Of a stretch of 64,000 nucleotides of DNA, positions 8,253 through 15,333 are shown piece by piece. How positions within the stretch are numbered: the stretch's first letter is position 1; the number at the start of each line of letters is the position of its first letter. The stretch comes from Tistlia sp040905785 (lineage in GTDB: Bacteria; Pseudomonadota; Alphaproteobacteria; Kiloniellales; DSM-21159). A program made the position numbers and the translations under genes. A model generated the notes under the pieces. The model was not told where the DNA came from and made no database searches. It saw nothing but the letters and a program-made list of their open reading frames with translations. The stretch is taken from the NCBI RefSeq assembly GCF_040905785.1, contig NZ_JBBDQW010000065.1:1-64000 (forward strand). The letters run 5' to 3'.

Positions 8253-9106
8253 GGCTCGATCGGCTTGCCCTGGCGGTCGAGCAGGGGCACGCCGTAGTCC
8301 TGCAAAATCGCCTGGATCTCTGCCTGCTTCTCGTCGAGCAGCCGGTTGACCTGCTGCTTCCACTCGGGCTCGCCGAAGCGCACGCCCATGGTGATGTAGT
8401 AGGCCATGGCCGGCTCCTCGGGTCCGGCGGTCAGTGGCAGCAGGGTCAGCGGCACCTCGCTCTTGCTGGCGTAGTAGCCGGCGATCGGGCCCCACAGCAG
8501 GCCGGCGTCGATCTCGCCGGTCGCGATGTCGTGGATCATCTTCTCGCCGGGCCGCTCGAAGCGGGCATCGACCATCAGCGGATAGGGCCGGGCCTTGCCG
8601 ATCAGCCCGCGCCCGACCAGCAGCGAGGCCGGGGGCGTGCCGGCGACGACGCCGATCGTGCGGTCGCGGAGCGCCGGGTCGTCGAGGCTCGCGGCGCCCG
8701 GCCCGCCGTCGCGGCGCTGCACCAGGACGTAGGCCGAGCGGTAGTAGGGGTTGGTGTTCTGCAGCAGCTCGAAGCCAAGCGAGACGCCGGTGACCAGATC
8801 GCAGCGCCGCGCCGCCAGGGTGTTGCGCACGAAGCCGGTGGCCTGCGGGAACCAAGTGTAGCGCAGCGGCACGCCGAGCGCCTCGGCGAGCAGCTCGGCG
8901 ATGCGGTTCTCGAAGCCGGCTCCGGAGCGGTCTGAGAAGGGCAGGTTGCCGGGATCGGCGCAGACCCTGAGCGCGCTCTGGTCGACGGCCTCCGAGGTCG
9001 ACTGCGCCATCGCACCCGAACCCGGCAGCAGCCCGAGCAGCAGCCCGATCAGCAGGCAGCGCAGCGCGCCGGCGCCGCGCGCGGCCCTTCTCGGAAAGCG
9101 GTTCAT
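8249..9106 (-). CDS. xoxJ: XoxJ/MoxJ-like periplasmic binding protein of quinoprotein methanol dehydrogenase
   Basis: A 285-residue periplasmic solute-binding-fold protein. After a signal peptide (ending near GAMAQ) come LRVCADPGNLPFSD, GFENRIAELLAEALG and YTWFPQATGFVRNTL, the pattern of the quinoprotein dehydrogenase-associated MoxJ/XoxJ family. In methylotrophs the gene order xoxF-xoxG-xoxJ is standard, and XoxJ is thought to help activate or assemble the dehydrogenase. I chose the ATG at 9106 because GGGGTGA precedes it and the signal peptide fits; the ATG at 9133 would overlap xoxG. The symbol rests on context and motif recall. Confidence 0.88.
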   Translation of the reverse strand: MNRFPRRAARGAGALRCLLIGLLLGLLPGSGAMAQSTSEAVDQSALRVCADPGNLPFSDRSGAGFENRIAELLAEALGVPLRYTWFPQATGFVRNTLAARRCDLVTGVSLGFELLQNTNPYYRSAYVLVQRRDGGPGAASLDDPALRDRTIGVVAGTPPASLLVGRGLIGKARPYPLMVDARFERPGEKMIHDIATGEIDAGLLWGPIAGYYASKSEVPLTLLPLTAGPEEPAMAYYITMGVRFGEPEWKQQVNRLLDEKQAEIQAILQDYGVPLLDRQGKPIEP

Positions 9107-9110
9107 GGCG

Positions 9111-9608
9111 TCACCCCATGCAGGCGTCGTCACGCTCGCGCGCCTCCTCCGGCTTCGCCTCGTGCTTGGGACGGCCGCGCGGCACGGCGCCGTCGGAGCG
9201 GGCCTTCAGGTAGGCGTAGAGGTCGTCGATGAAGCACATGACGTTGCGGTTCATGCCGAAGGCCGGCATCACGTTGTCGCTCGCGGTGCCGACGTTCTGG
9301 CGGCCGTTGACGACGATGTCGAGGAACTGGTCGTAGTCCATCCTCTCCAGGCTTTCCGTCAGCGCCGGCGCGAAGCTGCTGCCCAGCCCGTCGGGCCCGT
9401 GGCAGACGTGGCACTCGGCGTGGTAGCGGCGGAAGCCGCTGAAGGTGTACCAGTCGACGGTGCCGTCCTCCTGAACCTCGTAGGGCTTGTCCTCGTCCTG
9501 CGCCCGCGGCTGGCCGGCGCCCAGGCAGAGCACGGAAAGCGCGACGGCGGCCGAGAGAAGGGCGACGCCCCCGCGGCCTGGGACTCTGCGAAACACACCT
9601 TGAATCAT
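9111..9608 (-). CDS. xoxG: c-type cytochrome XoxG-like, electron acceptor of XoxF
   Basis: A 165-residue periplasmic cytochrome c with a signal peptide (cleavage near QPRAQ) and a single haem site C66-H-V-C69-H70. Probable axial Met residues lie in NVMPAFGMN, and two extra Cys (C125 in NVMCFIDD and C163 in DDACMG) make the four-Cys pattern of the methanol-metabolism-related cytochrome family (also close to PedF c-550). It should accept electrons from reduced PQQ in XoxF and pass them to the respiratory chain. The ATG at 9608 fits the signal peptide; the long N-terminal extension in the same frame crosses a repeat region and is unlikely. Confidence 0.9.
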   Translation of the reverse strand: MIQGVFRRVPGRGGVALLSAAVALSVLCLGAGQPRAQDEDKPYEVQEDGTVDWYTFSGFRRYHAECHVCHGPDGLGSSFAPALTESLERMDYDQFLDIVVNGRQNVGTASDNVMPAFGMNRNVMCFIDDLYAYLKARSDGAVPRGRPKHEAKPEEARERDDACMG

Positions 9609-9696
9609 GACAATGGCTCTCCGCTCCTTGGAGGTCGGGGGACTGGAGGCGGGGCGCTCCGCCGGGCCCGTCGCCCGGTCCGCCGCACCGCCTCGG

Positions 9697-9786
9697 CCGC
9701 TCGTGGCCTGCCGGCTCTTCATGGCCCGTCGGGTCTTCGTGGTCTGCCGGCTCTTCGTGGTCTGCCGGCTCTTCGTGATCTGCCGG
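9697..9786 (-). repeat. Five tandem 18-bp repeats upstream of xoxG
   Basis: Five imperfect 18-bp units (9697-9714, 9715-9732, 9733-9750, 9751-9768 and 9769-9786) have the consensus CTCTTCGTGGTCTGCCGG. They lie between the xoxF terminator and xoxG, in the leader of the xoxG message. Read on the minus strand in one frame they would give EPADHE units, but that frame has no ribosome binding site and is not the xoxG frame. Confidence 0.85.
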
Positions 9787-9808
9787 CTCCGGGGGCTGCG
9801 ACACGAAA

Positions 9809-9846
9809 GGCCCGGCCTCGGAACCCGAAGGTTCCGAGGCCGGGCC
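9809..9846 (-). terminator. Strong hairpin after xoxF
   Basis: A perfect 17-bp GC-rich inverted repeat (arms 9809-9825 and 9830-9846) with a four-base loop lies 20 bases downstream of the xoxF stop. On the minus strand it is followed by TTTCGTG. It probably ends or attenuates xoxF transcription before the less-expressed xoxG-xoxJ genes. Confidence 0.85.
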
Positions 9847-9865
9847 AGATCGCGGGAGCCTCGCG

Positions 9866-11656
9866 TCAGTTCGGCACGGCGAAGACGGTCAGCTGGCCGC
9901 CGAGCGCCGTGTACTCCGACAGCGCGGCATAGCCGCCCACCGCGCCGAGGCCGGCGGTCGGATCGGTCAGGCCGGCCGCAAGGCCGATGCCCGCCCAGCC
10001 GCCGACGCCCGAGAGCACGGCGATGTACTGCTTGCCGTCGTGCTCGTAGGTCGTGACGTTGCCGATGATGCCGGAGGGAGTCTTGAACTTGTAGAGCTCC
10101 TCGCCGGTGGTCGAGTCGACTGCCTTCAGGTAGCCCTCCAGGGTGCCGTAGAAGACGACGTCGCCCGCCGTCGCCAGCGCGCCGCTCCAGACCGAGAAGC
10201 GCTCGGGCAGCGACCAGACGATCTCGCCCTTGGCGGCGTCCCAGGCGATGAAGTTGCCCATGTGCTCCGCGCCCTCCGGCGGATACATGGACAGCGTCGC
10301 GCCGACGTAGGGCTGGCCGGCGGTGTAGGCGACGCGGAACGGCTCGTAGTCCATGCAGACGTGGTTCGTCGGGATGTAGAACAGGTTGGTCTTCGGCGAG
10401 AAGGCCGAGGGCTGCTGGTCCTTGGTCCCGAGGGCTGCCGGGCAGACGCCGGTCGTGTTGACGTCCTCGCCGTTGTGCTGGGTCGAGTACTGGTCGACGA
10501 CCTGCGGACGGCCGGTTTCCATGTCGATATGGGTCGCCCAGTTGACGACCGGGTCGAACTTCTCGGCGACCAGCAGCTCGCCGGTCTCGCGGTCCATGGT
10601 GTAGGTGAAGCCGTTGCGGTCGGGATGCACCAGAACCTTGCGCATCTCGCCGTCGATCTCGATGTCGACCAGCATCATCTCGTTGACGCCGTCATAGTCC
10701 CACTCGTCATGCGGGGTCATCTGGTAGACCCACTTCGCCATGCCGTCGTCGGGATCACGGGCCATGATGGTCATCGACCAGCGATTGTCGCCGGGCCGCT
10801 GCGCCGGGTTCCAGGTGCTGGGGTTGCCGGTGCCGTAGTAGACCAGGTCGAGGTCCGGGTCGTAGGAGAACCAGCCCCAGGTCGTGCCGCCACCGATCTT
10901 CCACTGGTCGCCTTCCCAGGTGTTCAGGCCGGAATCCTTGCCGACCGGCTCGCCCAGGTGGGTGGTCTTCTCGGGATCCATCAGGATGTCGGAGTCCGGG
11001 CCCATGGAGTAGGCGCGCCAGACGCGCTCGCCGCTCGCGAGGTCGTAGGCCGTGAGGCTGCCGCGCACGCCGAACTCGCCGCCGGAAATGCCGATCAGCA
11101 CCTTGTCCTTGATGACGATCGGGGCGTTGGTGCCGGTCTCGCCGATCTTGGGATCGCCGTTGACGACGCTCCAGGCGACCTCGCCGGTCTTGGCGTCGAG
11201 CGCCACCACCGTGGTGTCGGCCTGGTGCAGGATGATCTTGCCGTCGCCGTAGGCCACGCCGCGGTTCACGGTGTCGCAGCACATCACCGGAATGACGTCG
11301 GGGTCCTGCTTGGGCTCGTACTTCCAGACGATCTTCTGCTCGTCGTTCAGGTCGAGCGCGTAGACCGTGTTGGGGAACGGCGTGTGGACGTACATCAGGC
11401 CGTCGATGATCAGCGGCCCGCCCTCGTGGCCGCGCAGCACGCCGGTCGAGAAGGTCCAGGCGACCTGCAGGTCGCCGACGTTGCCTTTGTTGATCTGGTC
11501 CAGTTCGCTGTAGCGCCAGTTGGCATAGTTGCCGGTCGGCATGACCCACTCTTTGGGGTTCTGCTGCATCTGCAGCAACTCATCGTTCGCCGACGCGCCG
11601 ACGGCCAAGCCGGCCAGCGTCGCCGCGGCGAAGATGCCACCAAGAACACCTTTCAT
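9866..11656 (-). CDS. xoxF: PQQ-dependent methanol dehydrogenase, XoxF (lanthanide) type
   Basis: A 596-residue periplasmic eight-bladed quinoprotein that oxidises methanol or another primary alcohol using PQQ. Signal peptide residues are about 1-22 (GASAN). Key residues: the vicinal disulfide Cys126-Cys127 (VMCCDTV), Glu194 in GGEFG, Asn278 in GTGNPS, catalytic Asp320 in DEWDYDG, and Asp322 two residues later. MxaF calcium enzymes have Ala at that last position, while XoxF-type enzymes have Asp to coordinate a lanthanide, so this is predicted to be lanthanide-dependent. The N-terminal NDELLQMQQNP and WVMPTGNYANWRYS also fit XoxF. GGGAGGG precedes the ATG. It heads the block continuing to xoxG, xoxJ and the CxxxCW gene. 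No mxaF or mxaI is seen in the window. Confidence 0.95.
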   Translation of the reverse strand: MKGVLGGIFAAATLAGLAVGASANDELLQMQQNPKEWVMPTGNYANWRYSELDQINKGNVGDLQVAWTFSTGVLRGHEGGPLIIDGLMYVHTPFPNTVYALDLNDEQKIVWKYEPKQDPDVIPVMCCDTVNRGVAYGDGKIILHQADTTVVALDAKTGEVAWSVVNGDPKIGETGTNAPIVIKDKVLIGISGGEFGVRGSLTAYDLASGERVWRAYSMGPDSDILMDPEKTTHLGEPVGKDSGLNTWEGDQWKIGGGTTWGWFSYDPDLDLVYYGTGNPSTWNPAQRPGDNRWSMTIMARDPDDGMAKWVYQMTPHDEWDYDGVNEMMLVDIEIDGEMRKVLVHPDRNGFTYTMDRETGELLVAEKFDPVVNWATHIDMETGRPQVVDQYSTQHNGEDVNTTGVCPAALGTKDQQPSAFSPKTNLFYIPTNHVCMDYEPFRVAYTAGQPYVGATLSMYPPEGAEHMGNFIAWDAAKGEIVWSLPERFSVWSGALATAGDVVFYGTLEGYLKAVDSTTGEELYKFKTPSGIIGNVTTYEHDGKQYIAVLSGVGGWAGIGLAAGLTDPTAGLGAVGGYAALSEYTALGGQLTVFAVPN

Positions 11657-12041
11657 CGTACCCTCCCTTTCATTTTCTTTTCATCGTCCGGGCCGGGCGA
11701 TCCTTGATCGTCCGTGCGGCGAAGAGTCTTTCTGCCTGACCGACAAGCGCGCACTGAAGGCACGCTTCCCAATGGCTCCAAGGATTCACGTCCCTCTCAG
11801 CAGGTATTCACGCCACCTCCGGGGCGGGCCGGAGGCGCGCTCGGATCGGGTAGAATGCTACCCGCTAAAATGGCATACCGCAATAAGCTTGTGAGTAATG
11901 ATTCATCGTCGCAACATCCTTGCGCGGATCTGCGACGATCTTGTTGCATTGCAAAATCTTCCGCTGAGCCGATAACCGACGGTGGCGCCAAGCCCCGCAT
12001 TCGACAAGCGAATTGCCGCCCGCTGATTATTGGAGATCGTC
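11657..12041. promoter_or_regulatory. Divergent intergenic control region of xoxF and the metallohydrolase gene
   Basis: This 385-base stretch has no convincing gene and is noticeably richer in A/T than its surroundings. It contains a perfect inverted repeat CGGGTAG-AATG-CTACCCG (11847-11864) and the palindrome TTGCATTGCAA (11944-11954). A near copy, TTGCACTGCAA (12042-12052), follows just past its right edge. I cannot assign -35/-10 boxes with confidence. Confidence 0.6.
11847..11864. promoter_or_regulatory. Inverted repeat, possible operator upstream of xoxF
   Basis: CGGGTAG and CTACCCG flank AATG as a perfect 7-bp dyad in the xoxF upstream region. It could be a regulator site or a small hairpin; no T-run follows. 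Confidence 0.45.
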
Positions 12042-12052
12042 TTGCACTGCAA
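11944..12052. promoter_or_regulatory. Two copies of palindrome TTGCAnTGCAA
   Basis: TTGCATTGCAA (11944-11954) and TTGCACTGCAA (12042-12052) are both perfect palindromes around one base. Each is followed by AA and preceded by a GATC-containing segment, 98 bases apart. The TGC-N3-GCA core resembles sites I recall for PhaR-type regulators. That assignment is a guess. Confidence 0.45.
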
Positions 12053-13049
12053 AAGTTCGAAGCGGAGCCCCGAGGGGGTCCGGCCAATCTTCGCTCGCCG
12101 CCCGCGCGGTCGCTGGCGCGCGCACGCGGCGCCGGCGCTGATGCTGGCGCTGCTCGCCGGGCCGCTCGCGGCGGGCGCCACGCGCGCCGATCCGGCGCCG
12201 CTGCCGGTCGTTGAGATCGCACCGGGAACCTACGTCCACCAGGGCCGCCACGAGGAGGCCGCACCGGGCAACGCCGGCGACATCGCCAACATCGGCTTCG
12301 TCGTCGGCGAGGAGGCGGTCGCGGTGATCGACAGCGGCGGCAGTGCCGCGGTGGGTGCGGCGCTGCTGGCCGCGATCCGCCAGGTCACCGACCGGCCGGT
12401 GCGCTGGGTCGTCAACACCCACGTCCATCCCGACCACCTGCTCGGCAACGCCGCCTTCCGTGCGGAAGGCGCACGCTTCGTCGGCCACGCCAACCTGCCG
12501 CGTGCCCTGGCGGCGCGCGGCGCCTTCTATCTCGAGCGCCTGCGCGAGACCCTGGGCGCGGCGGCCGAGGGCAGCACAGCGATCCCGCCCGACGTCACCG
12601 TCGCGGACAGCCTGACGCTCGAGCTCGGCGGCCGGAGGCTCGTCCTGACCGCCTGGCCGCCCGCCCACACCGACGCCGACCTGACGGTCCACGACCCGGC
12701 CGGCGGGACGCTCTGGACCGGCGACCTCCTGTTCATGGAACGGGCGCCGGTCATCGACGGCAGCCTGAACGGCTGGCTCGAGGTTATGGCCCGGCTGCGC
12801 GACCTGCCGGCCGAGCGCGTGGTCCCCGGCCACGGCCCACCGGCCGCGCTCTGGCCGCAGGCGCTCGACGCCCAGGAGGCCTACCTGCGCGGGCTGCGCG
12901 ACGCGCTGCGCGGAATCCTCGCCGCCGGCGGCACGATCGAGCAGGCACTGGCCACCGCGGGACGGGACCAGGCGGGCGCCTGGCTGCTGTTCGAGGCGAC
13001 CAACGCGCGCAACGTGGTGACCGCCTTCACCGAGCTGGAGTGGGAGTAG
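12042..13049 (+). CDS. Quinoprotein relay system zinc metallohydrolase (SoxH-like MBL fold)
   Basis: A metallo-beta-lactamase-fold hydrolase with a hydrophobic secretion segment (about residues 30-48) and the zinc motif THVHPDHLLGN. Further metal ligands lie in PAHTDADL, LWTGDLLF and VPGHGP. It matches the SoxH-related quinoprotein relay metallohydrolase family, which occurs with the SoxYZ-like carrier encoded next. The start is uncertain because no ATG precedes the signal segment. TTG at 12042 has GGAG six bases upstream (335 residues); TTG at 12030 is an alternative. Both starts lie beside or inside a palindromic sequence, so the true start could be elsewhere. Its substrate is unknown. Confidence 0.88.
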   Translation: MHCKSSKRSPEGVRPIFARRPRGRWRAHAAPALMLALLAGPLAAGATRADPAPLPVVEIAPGTYVHQGRHEEAAPGNAGDIANIGFVVGEEAVAVIDSGGSAAVGAALLAAIRQVTDRPVRWVVNTHVHPDHLLGNAAFRAEGARFVGHANLPRALAARGAFYLERLRETLGAAAEGSTAIPPDVTVADSLTLELGGRRLVLTAWPPAHTDADLTVHDPAGGTLWTGDLLFMERAPVIDGSLNGWLEVMARLRDLPAERVVPGHGPPAALWPQALDAQEAYLRGLRDALRGILAAGGTIEQALATAGRDQAGAWLLFEATNARNVVTAFTELEWE

Positions 13050-13169
13050 GCCGGCGGCGAGCGGTTGTCCTTGTGTCGCCGCTCTGCGCTTCATGGTATT
13101 ATCGCGTTCTGACAGCCCCAGAAAGGGTCCCTGCCAGCCCCGAAGGGCCTTCGTGCGGGAGACTTGGTC

Positions 13170-13979
13170 ATGCTGCGCACCCTCGCCGGCCTCGTGCCGA
13201 CACTTCTGCTCCTGCTCACCGCACCGGTCGCGGCCGGCGACGCCTGGTCGGAGCTACGCCCGCTGCTGTTCGGCGACCGGCCGATCTCGGAAACGCCCGG
13301 CGTGATCGCTCTGGAAGCGCCCTACCGCGCCCAGGACGCCGCCATCGTGCCGGTCACCATCGTCGCCGGCATCGCGCAGACGCCGGAGCACTACATCCGC
13401 ACCGTCACCCTCGTGATCGACGAGAATCCCGTGCCCGTCGCCGCGGTCTTCCACCTCACCCCCGGACTCGGCCGAGCGACCCTGGCGACCCGCGTGCGCG
13501 TCGACACCTACACCCACGTCCGCGCGATCGCGGAGACCAGCGACGGCCGGCTCCACATGGCCTCCAGCTTCGTCAAGGCCTCGGGCGGCTGCTCGGCGCC
13601 GGCCCTGAAGGACGCAGAGGCCGCGCTGGCACGGCTCGGCCGCCTGCAGCTGAAGCAGCTGCCCGGCCAGGAGGGGGACCGGCAGGCCGAAGGGCTGCGG
13701 CGGCTGCAGCTGCTGATCGGCCACCCGAACTACTCGGGCCTGCAGATGGATCAGCTGACGCGCCACTTCGTGCCGCCGCACTACGTCGAGGACATCGAGG
13801 TCTCCTACGGGGACCGGACGCTGCTGACGGTGGAGGGCGCGATCTCGCTGAGCGAGGATCCCTCGATTCACTTCTACTACCGCCCCGACGGCGCCAGGCA
13901 GGTCGCCGTCACGGTGCGCGATTCCGAGGACATGACCTTCGAGGGCGCCTGGCCCGTCGAGCCGGACGCCGGGTCGTAG
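13170..13979 (+). CDS. Quinoprotein dehydrogenase-associated SoxYZ-like carrier
   Basis: A 269-residue secreted fusion of a SoxY-like and a SoxZ-like domain. A signal peptide (residues 1-22) is followed by the SoxY half, ending in the swinging-arm-like VKASGGCSAP with Cys141. The SoxZ-like half (about residues 170-265) contains HPNYSGLQMDQLTRHFVPPHYV. In sulfur oxidation the SoxY Cys carries the substrate. In this family, found with PQQ dehydrogenases, the Cys is not at the very C-terminus of a GGCG tail but internal. The ATG at 13170 has GGGAG eight bases upstream. It probably works with the upstream metallohydrolase. Confidence 0.88.
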   Translation: MLRTLAGLVPTLLLLLTAPVAAGDAWSELRPLLFGDRPISETPGVIALEAPYRAQDAAIVPVTIVAGIAQTPEHYIRTVTLVIDENPVPVAAVFHLTPGLGRATLATRVRVDTYTHVRAIAETSDGRLHMASSFVKASGGCSAPALKDAEAALARLGRLQLKQLPGQEGDRQAEGLRRLQLLIGHPNYSGLQMDQLTRHFVPPHYVEDIEVSYGDRTLLTVEGAISLSEDPSIHFYYRPDGARQVAVTVRDSEDMTFEGAWPVEPDAGS

Positions 13980-13985
13980 CCGCCT

Positions 13986-14366
13986 TCAGAAGCATCGGAT
14001 CTCGGCTTCGGCCTGGGCGCCGCGGAGCCGGTCGACGAGATCCTTGGCGATCACCGTGTCGCGGAACATCGCGGTCTTCTCGCCGCCGAGATGGCGCATG
14101 CTGAGCACCGTCTCGGCTTCGACATAGACGTCGTAGGGCAGGATCGAGGCGATCACGTCGACGCTGCAGGAGCAGCGCTGGAGCATCTCCCGGCTCTCGC
14201 CGTTCGCCGCCATGCAGGCGAAGACGTAGTCGGCGCGGGCGACGGTCGGGAAGTCGTTGCGCAGGCCGTCCTGGGCGGCGGCGGGCCGCAACGCCCCGGA
14301 AGCCGCGCTGAGGACGGCGGCGGCCAGGGCAAGCCCCACCAGCAGGACGCTGCGTCTTGCGCTCAA
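13986..14366 (-). CDS. Small secreted Cys-containing protein of unknown function in PQQ cluster
   Basis: A 126-residue protein with a clear signal peptide (ending near RPAAAQ). Its mature part has Cys residues in YVFACMAANG, the pair RCSCSVD, and a penultimate Cys (EIRCF). TTG at 14366 is preferred because AGGGAGG is eight bases upstream and the signal peptide starts there; ATG at 14426 would add 20 residues. It is convergent with the SoxYZ-like gene, with six bases between stops. I do not recognise a named family. The four Cys and the position suggest a periplasmic partner of the quinoprotein system, which is inference. Confidence 0.75.
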   Translation of the reverse strand: MSARRSVLLVGLALAAAVLSAASGALRPAAAQDGLRNDFPTVARADYVFACMAANGESREMLQRCSCSVDVIASILPYDVYVEAETVLSMRHLGGEKTAMFRDTVIAKDLVDRLRGAQAEAEIRCF

Positions 14367-14446
14367 TGGCTCGGCCTCCCTGAGCGGCTGCGCCTGGAAG
14401 TGCTTGGCGCACTCTCCAGGCGGCATAGTATCTCGATACCTACGCC

Positions 14447-14980
14447 ATGACCGGGACGGGATCAATGGACGCCGGAGCGATACAGGCATTGGTCGCCGCG
14501 CTGCTGCTGTCGGCCCAGAGCCTGACGGGCTATACGGCGCCGGCCGCGCCGCCCGCCATTGCCTTCCTGCCGCAGGGCGAGCTCGCGCTGCGCGCCTGCG
14601 CTGGCCCCTGCGCCGTCTACGGCTGGTTTCCGCCCGGCCACACGATTTACCTCGACGAGCGCCTGGACCCCCTCGAGGACCTGCAGGCTCGCGCGATCCT
14701 GCTGCACGAGCTGGTGCACTTTCTGCAGCAGGAGAACGGCGCCCTCGCCGGGCCGCGCAGCTGCCGCACCTGGCTGAAGCGCGAGCACGAGGCCTTCGAA
14801 GTCGAGCGACGCTGGCTGATCGCCCAACCGGGGGCCGGGGGTGCCGGCGGGCTGGCCCGCGCCCGAGCGCCGCGCGTCCCTCTCGGACGCTTCTGCCGCG
14901 ACGAGCCGCCGGCGCAGGAGGGCGCCAAGGCCCTCCCCGCCCGCCTGCCCGGTCCGGCGGATGCGATTCGCCCTCGATAA
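14447..14980 (+). CDS. Putative HELVH-motif metallopeptidase-like protein (DUF6647-like)
   Basis: A 177-residue protein with an N-terminal hydrophobic segment (about residues 10-35), two Cys (RACAGPC), and a central LLHELVHFLQQENG. This His-Glu-x2-His pattern is that of zinc peptidases. A downstream REHEAFEVE could supply a further acidic ligand. The length and motif recall DUF6647. The start is either ATG 14447 or ATG 14465; neither has a strong ribosome site. It lies between the unknown Cys protein and pqqA, so a role in processing a PQQ-cluster polypeptide is conceivable but unproven. Confidence 0.72.
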   Translation: MTGTGSMDAGAIQALVAALLLSAQSLTGYTAPAAPPAIAFLPQGELALRACAGPCAVYGWFPPGHTIYLDERLDPLEDLQARAILLHELVHFLQQENGALAGPRSCRTWLKREHEAFEVERRWLIAQPGAGGAGGLARARAPRVPLGRFCRDEPPAQEGAKALPARLPGPADAIRPR

Positions 14981-15055
14981 CTCTTGTCCCGGTGGGAACG
15001 GAGTCATACAATCCTCAGTTACACGGACACCACTGACGAGCGGGAGGAACGCGCA

Positions 15056-15133
15056 ATGCTCTGGACCAAGCCCAAGATCGTCGAGATTTCCGTCGGTATG
15101 GAGATCAACTGCTACGCCTGCGCCGAGCTCTAG
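15056..15133 (+). CDS. pqqA: PQQ precursor peptide PqqA
   Basis: A 25-residue ribosomal precursor of pyrroloquinoline quinone. It has the invariant Glu16 and Tyr20 (EINCY) that PqqE crosslinks before excision and ring formation. The N-terminus MLWTKPKI is typical, and GGGAGG lies upstream of the ATG. It is separated from pqqB by 200 bases holding a hairpin, the usual arrangement that lets the peptide gene be expressed above the enzymes. Confidence 0.97.
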   Translation: MLWTKPKIVEISVGMEINCYACAEL

Positions 15134-15161
15134 GCCGGCGGCTACCGGCGAACGACGAGCA

Positions 15162-15190
15162 CCCCGTTTCCGGCTTGACCGGAAGCGGGG
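15162..15190 (+). terminator. Hairpin between pqqA and pqqB (attenuator or mRNA-stabilising)
   Basis: Twelve-base arms (15162-15173 and 15179-15190) pair with one T-G wobble around a five-base loop. No T-run follows, so partial termination or 3'-end protection of the pqqA message is more likely than full termination. Confidence 0.65.
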
Positions 15191-15333
15191 GCTCGCGGTC
15201 GAGGCGTACGTGACGAGGACCGCCCCCGCAACCGCGGGAAGCCTGTCGCGTCTGTTGCGGTCGATGTTGTCCCCTACCCTGAGTCGGCCGCGGCAAGACG
15301 CCGCCCCGCTTGGCCAGTCGGAGTCGTGACAAC

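Noticed and set aside
9697..9786. A CRISPR array
   Set aside because: The repeats are 18 bp, directly tandem, without unique spacers or cas genes.
9130..9804. A protein made from the EPADHE repeats upstream of xoxG
   Set aside because: It has no ribosome site, its start lies beside the xoxF terminator hairpin, and the frame runs through xoxG out of frame.
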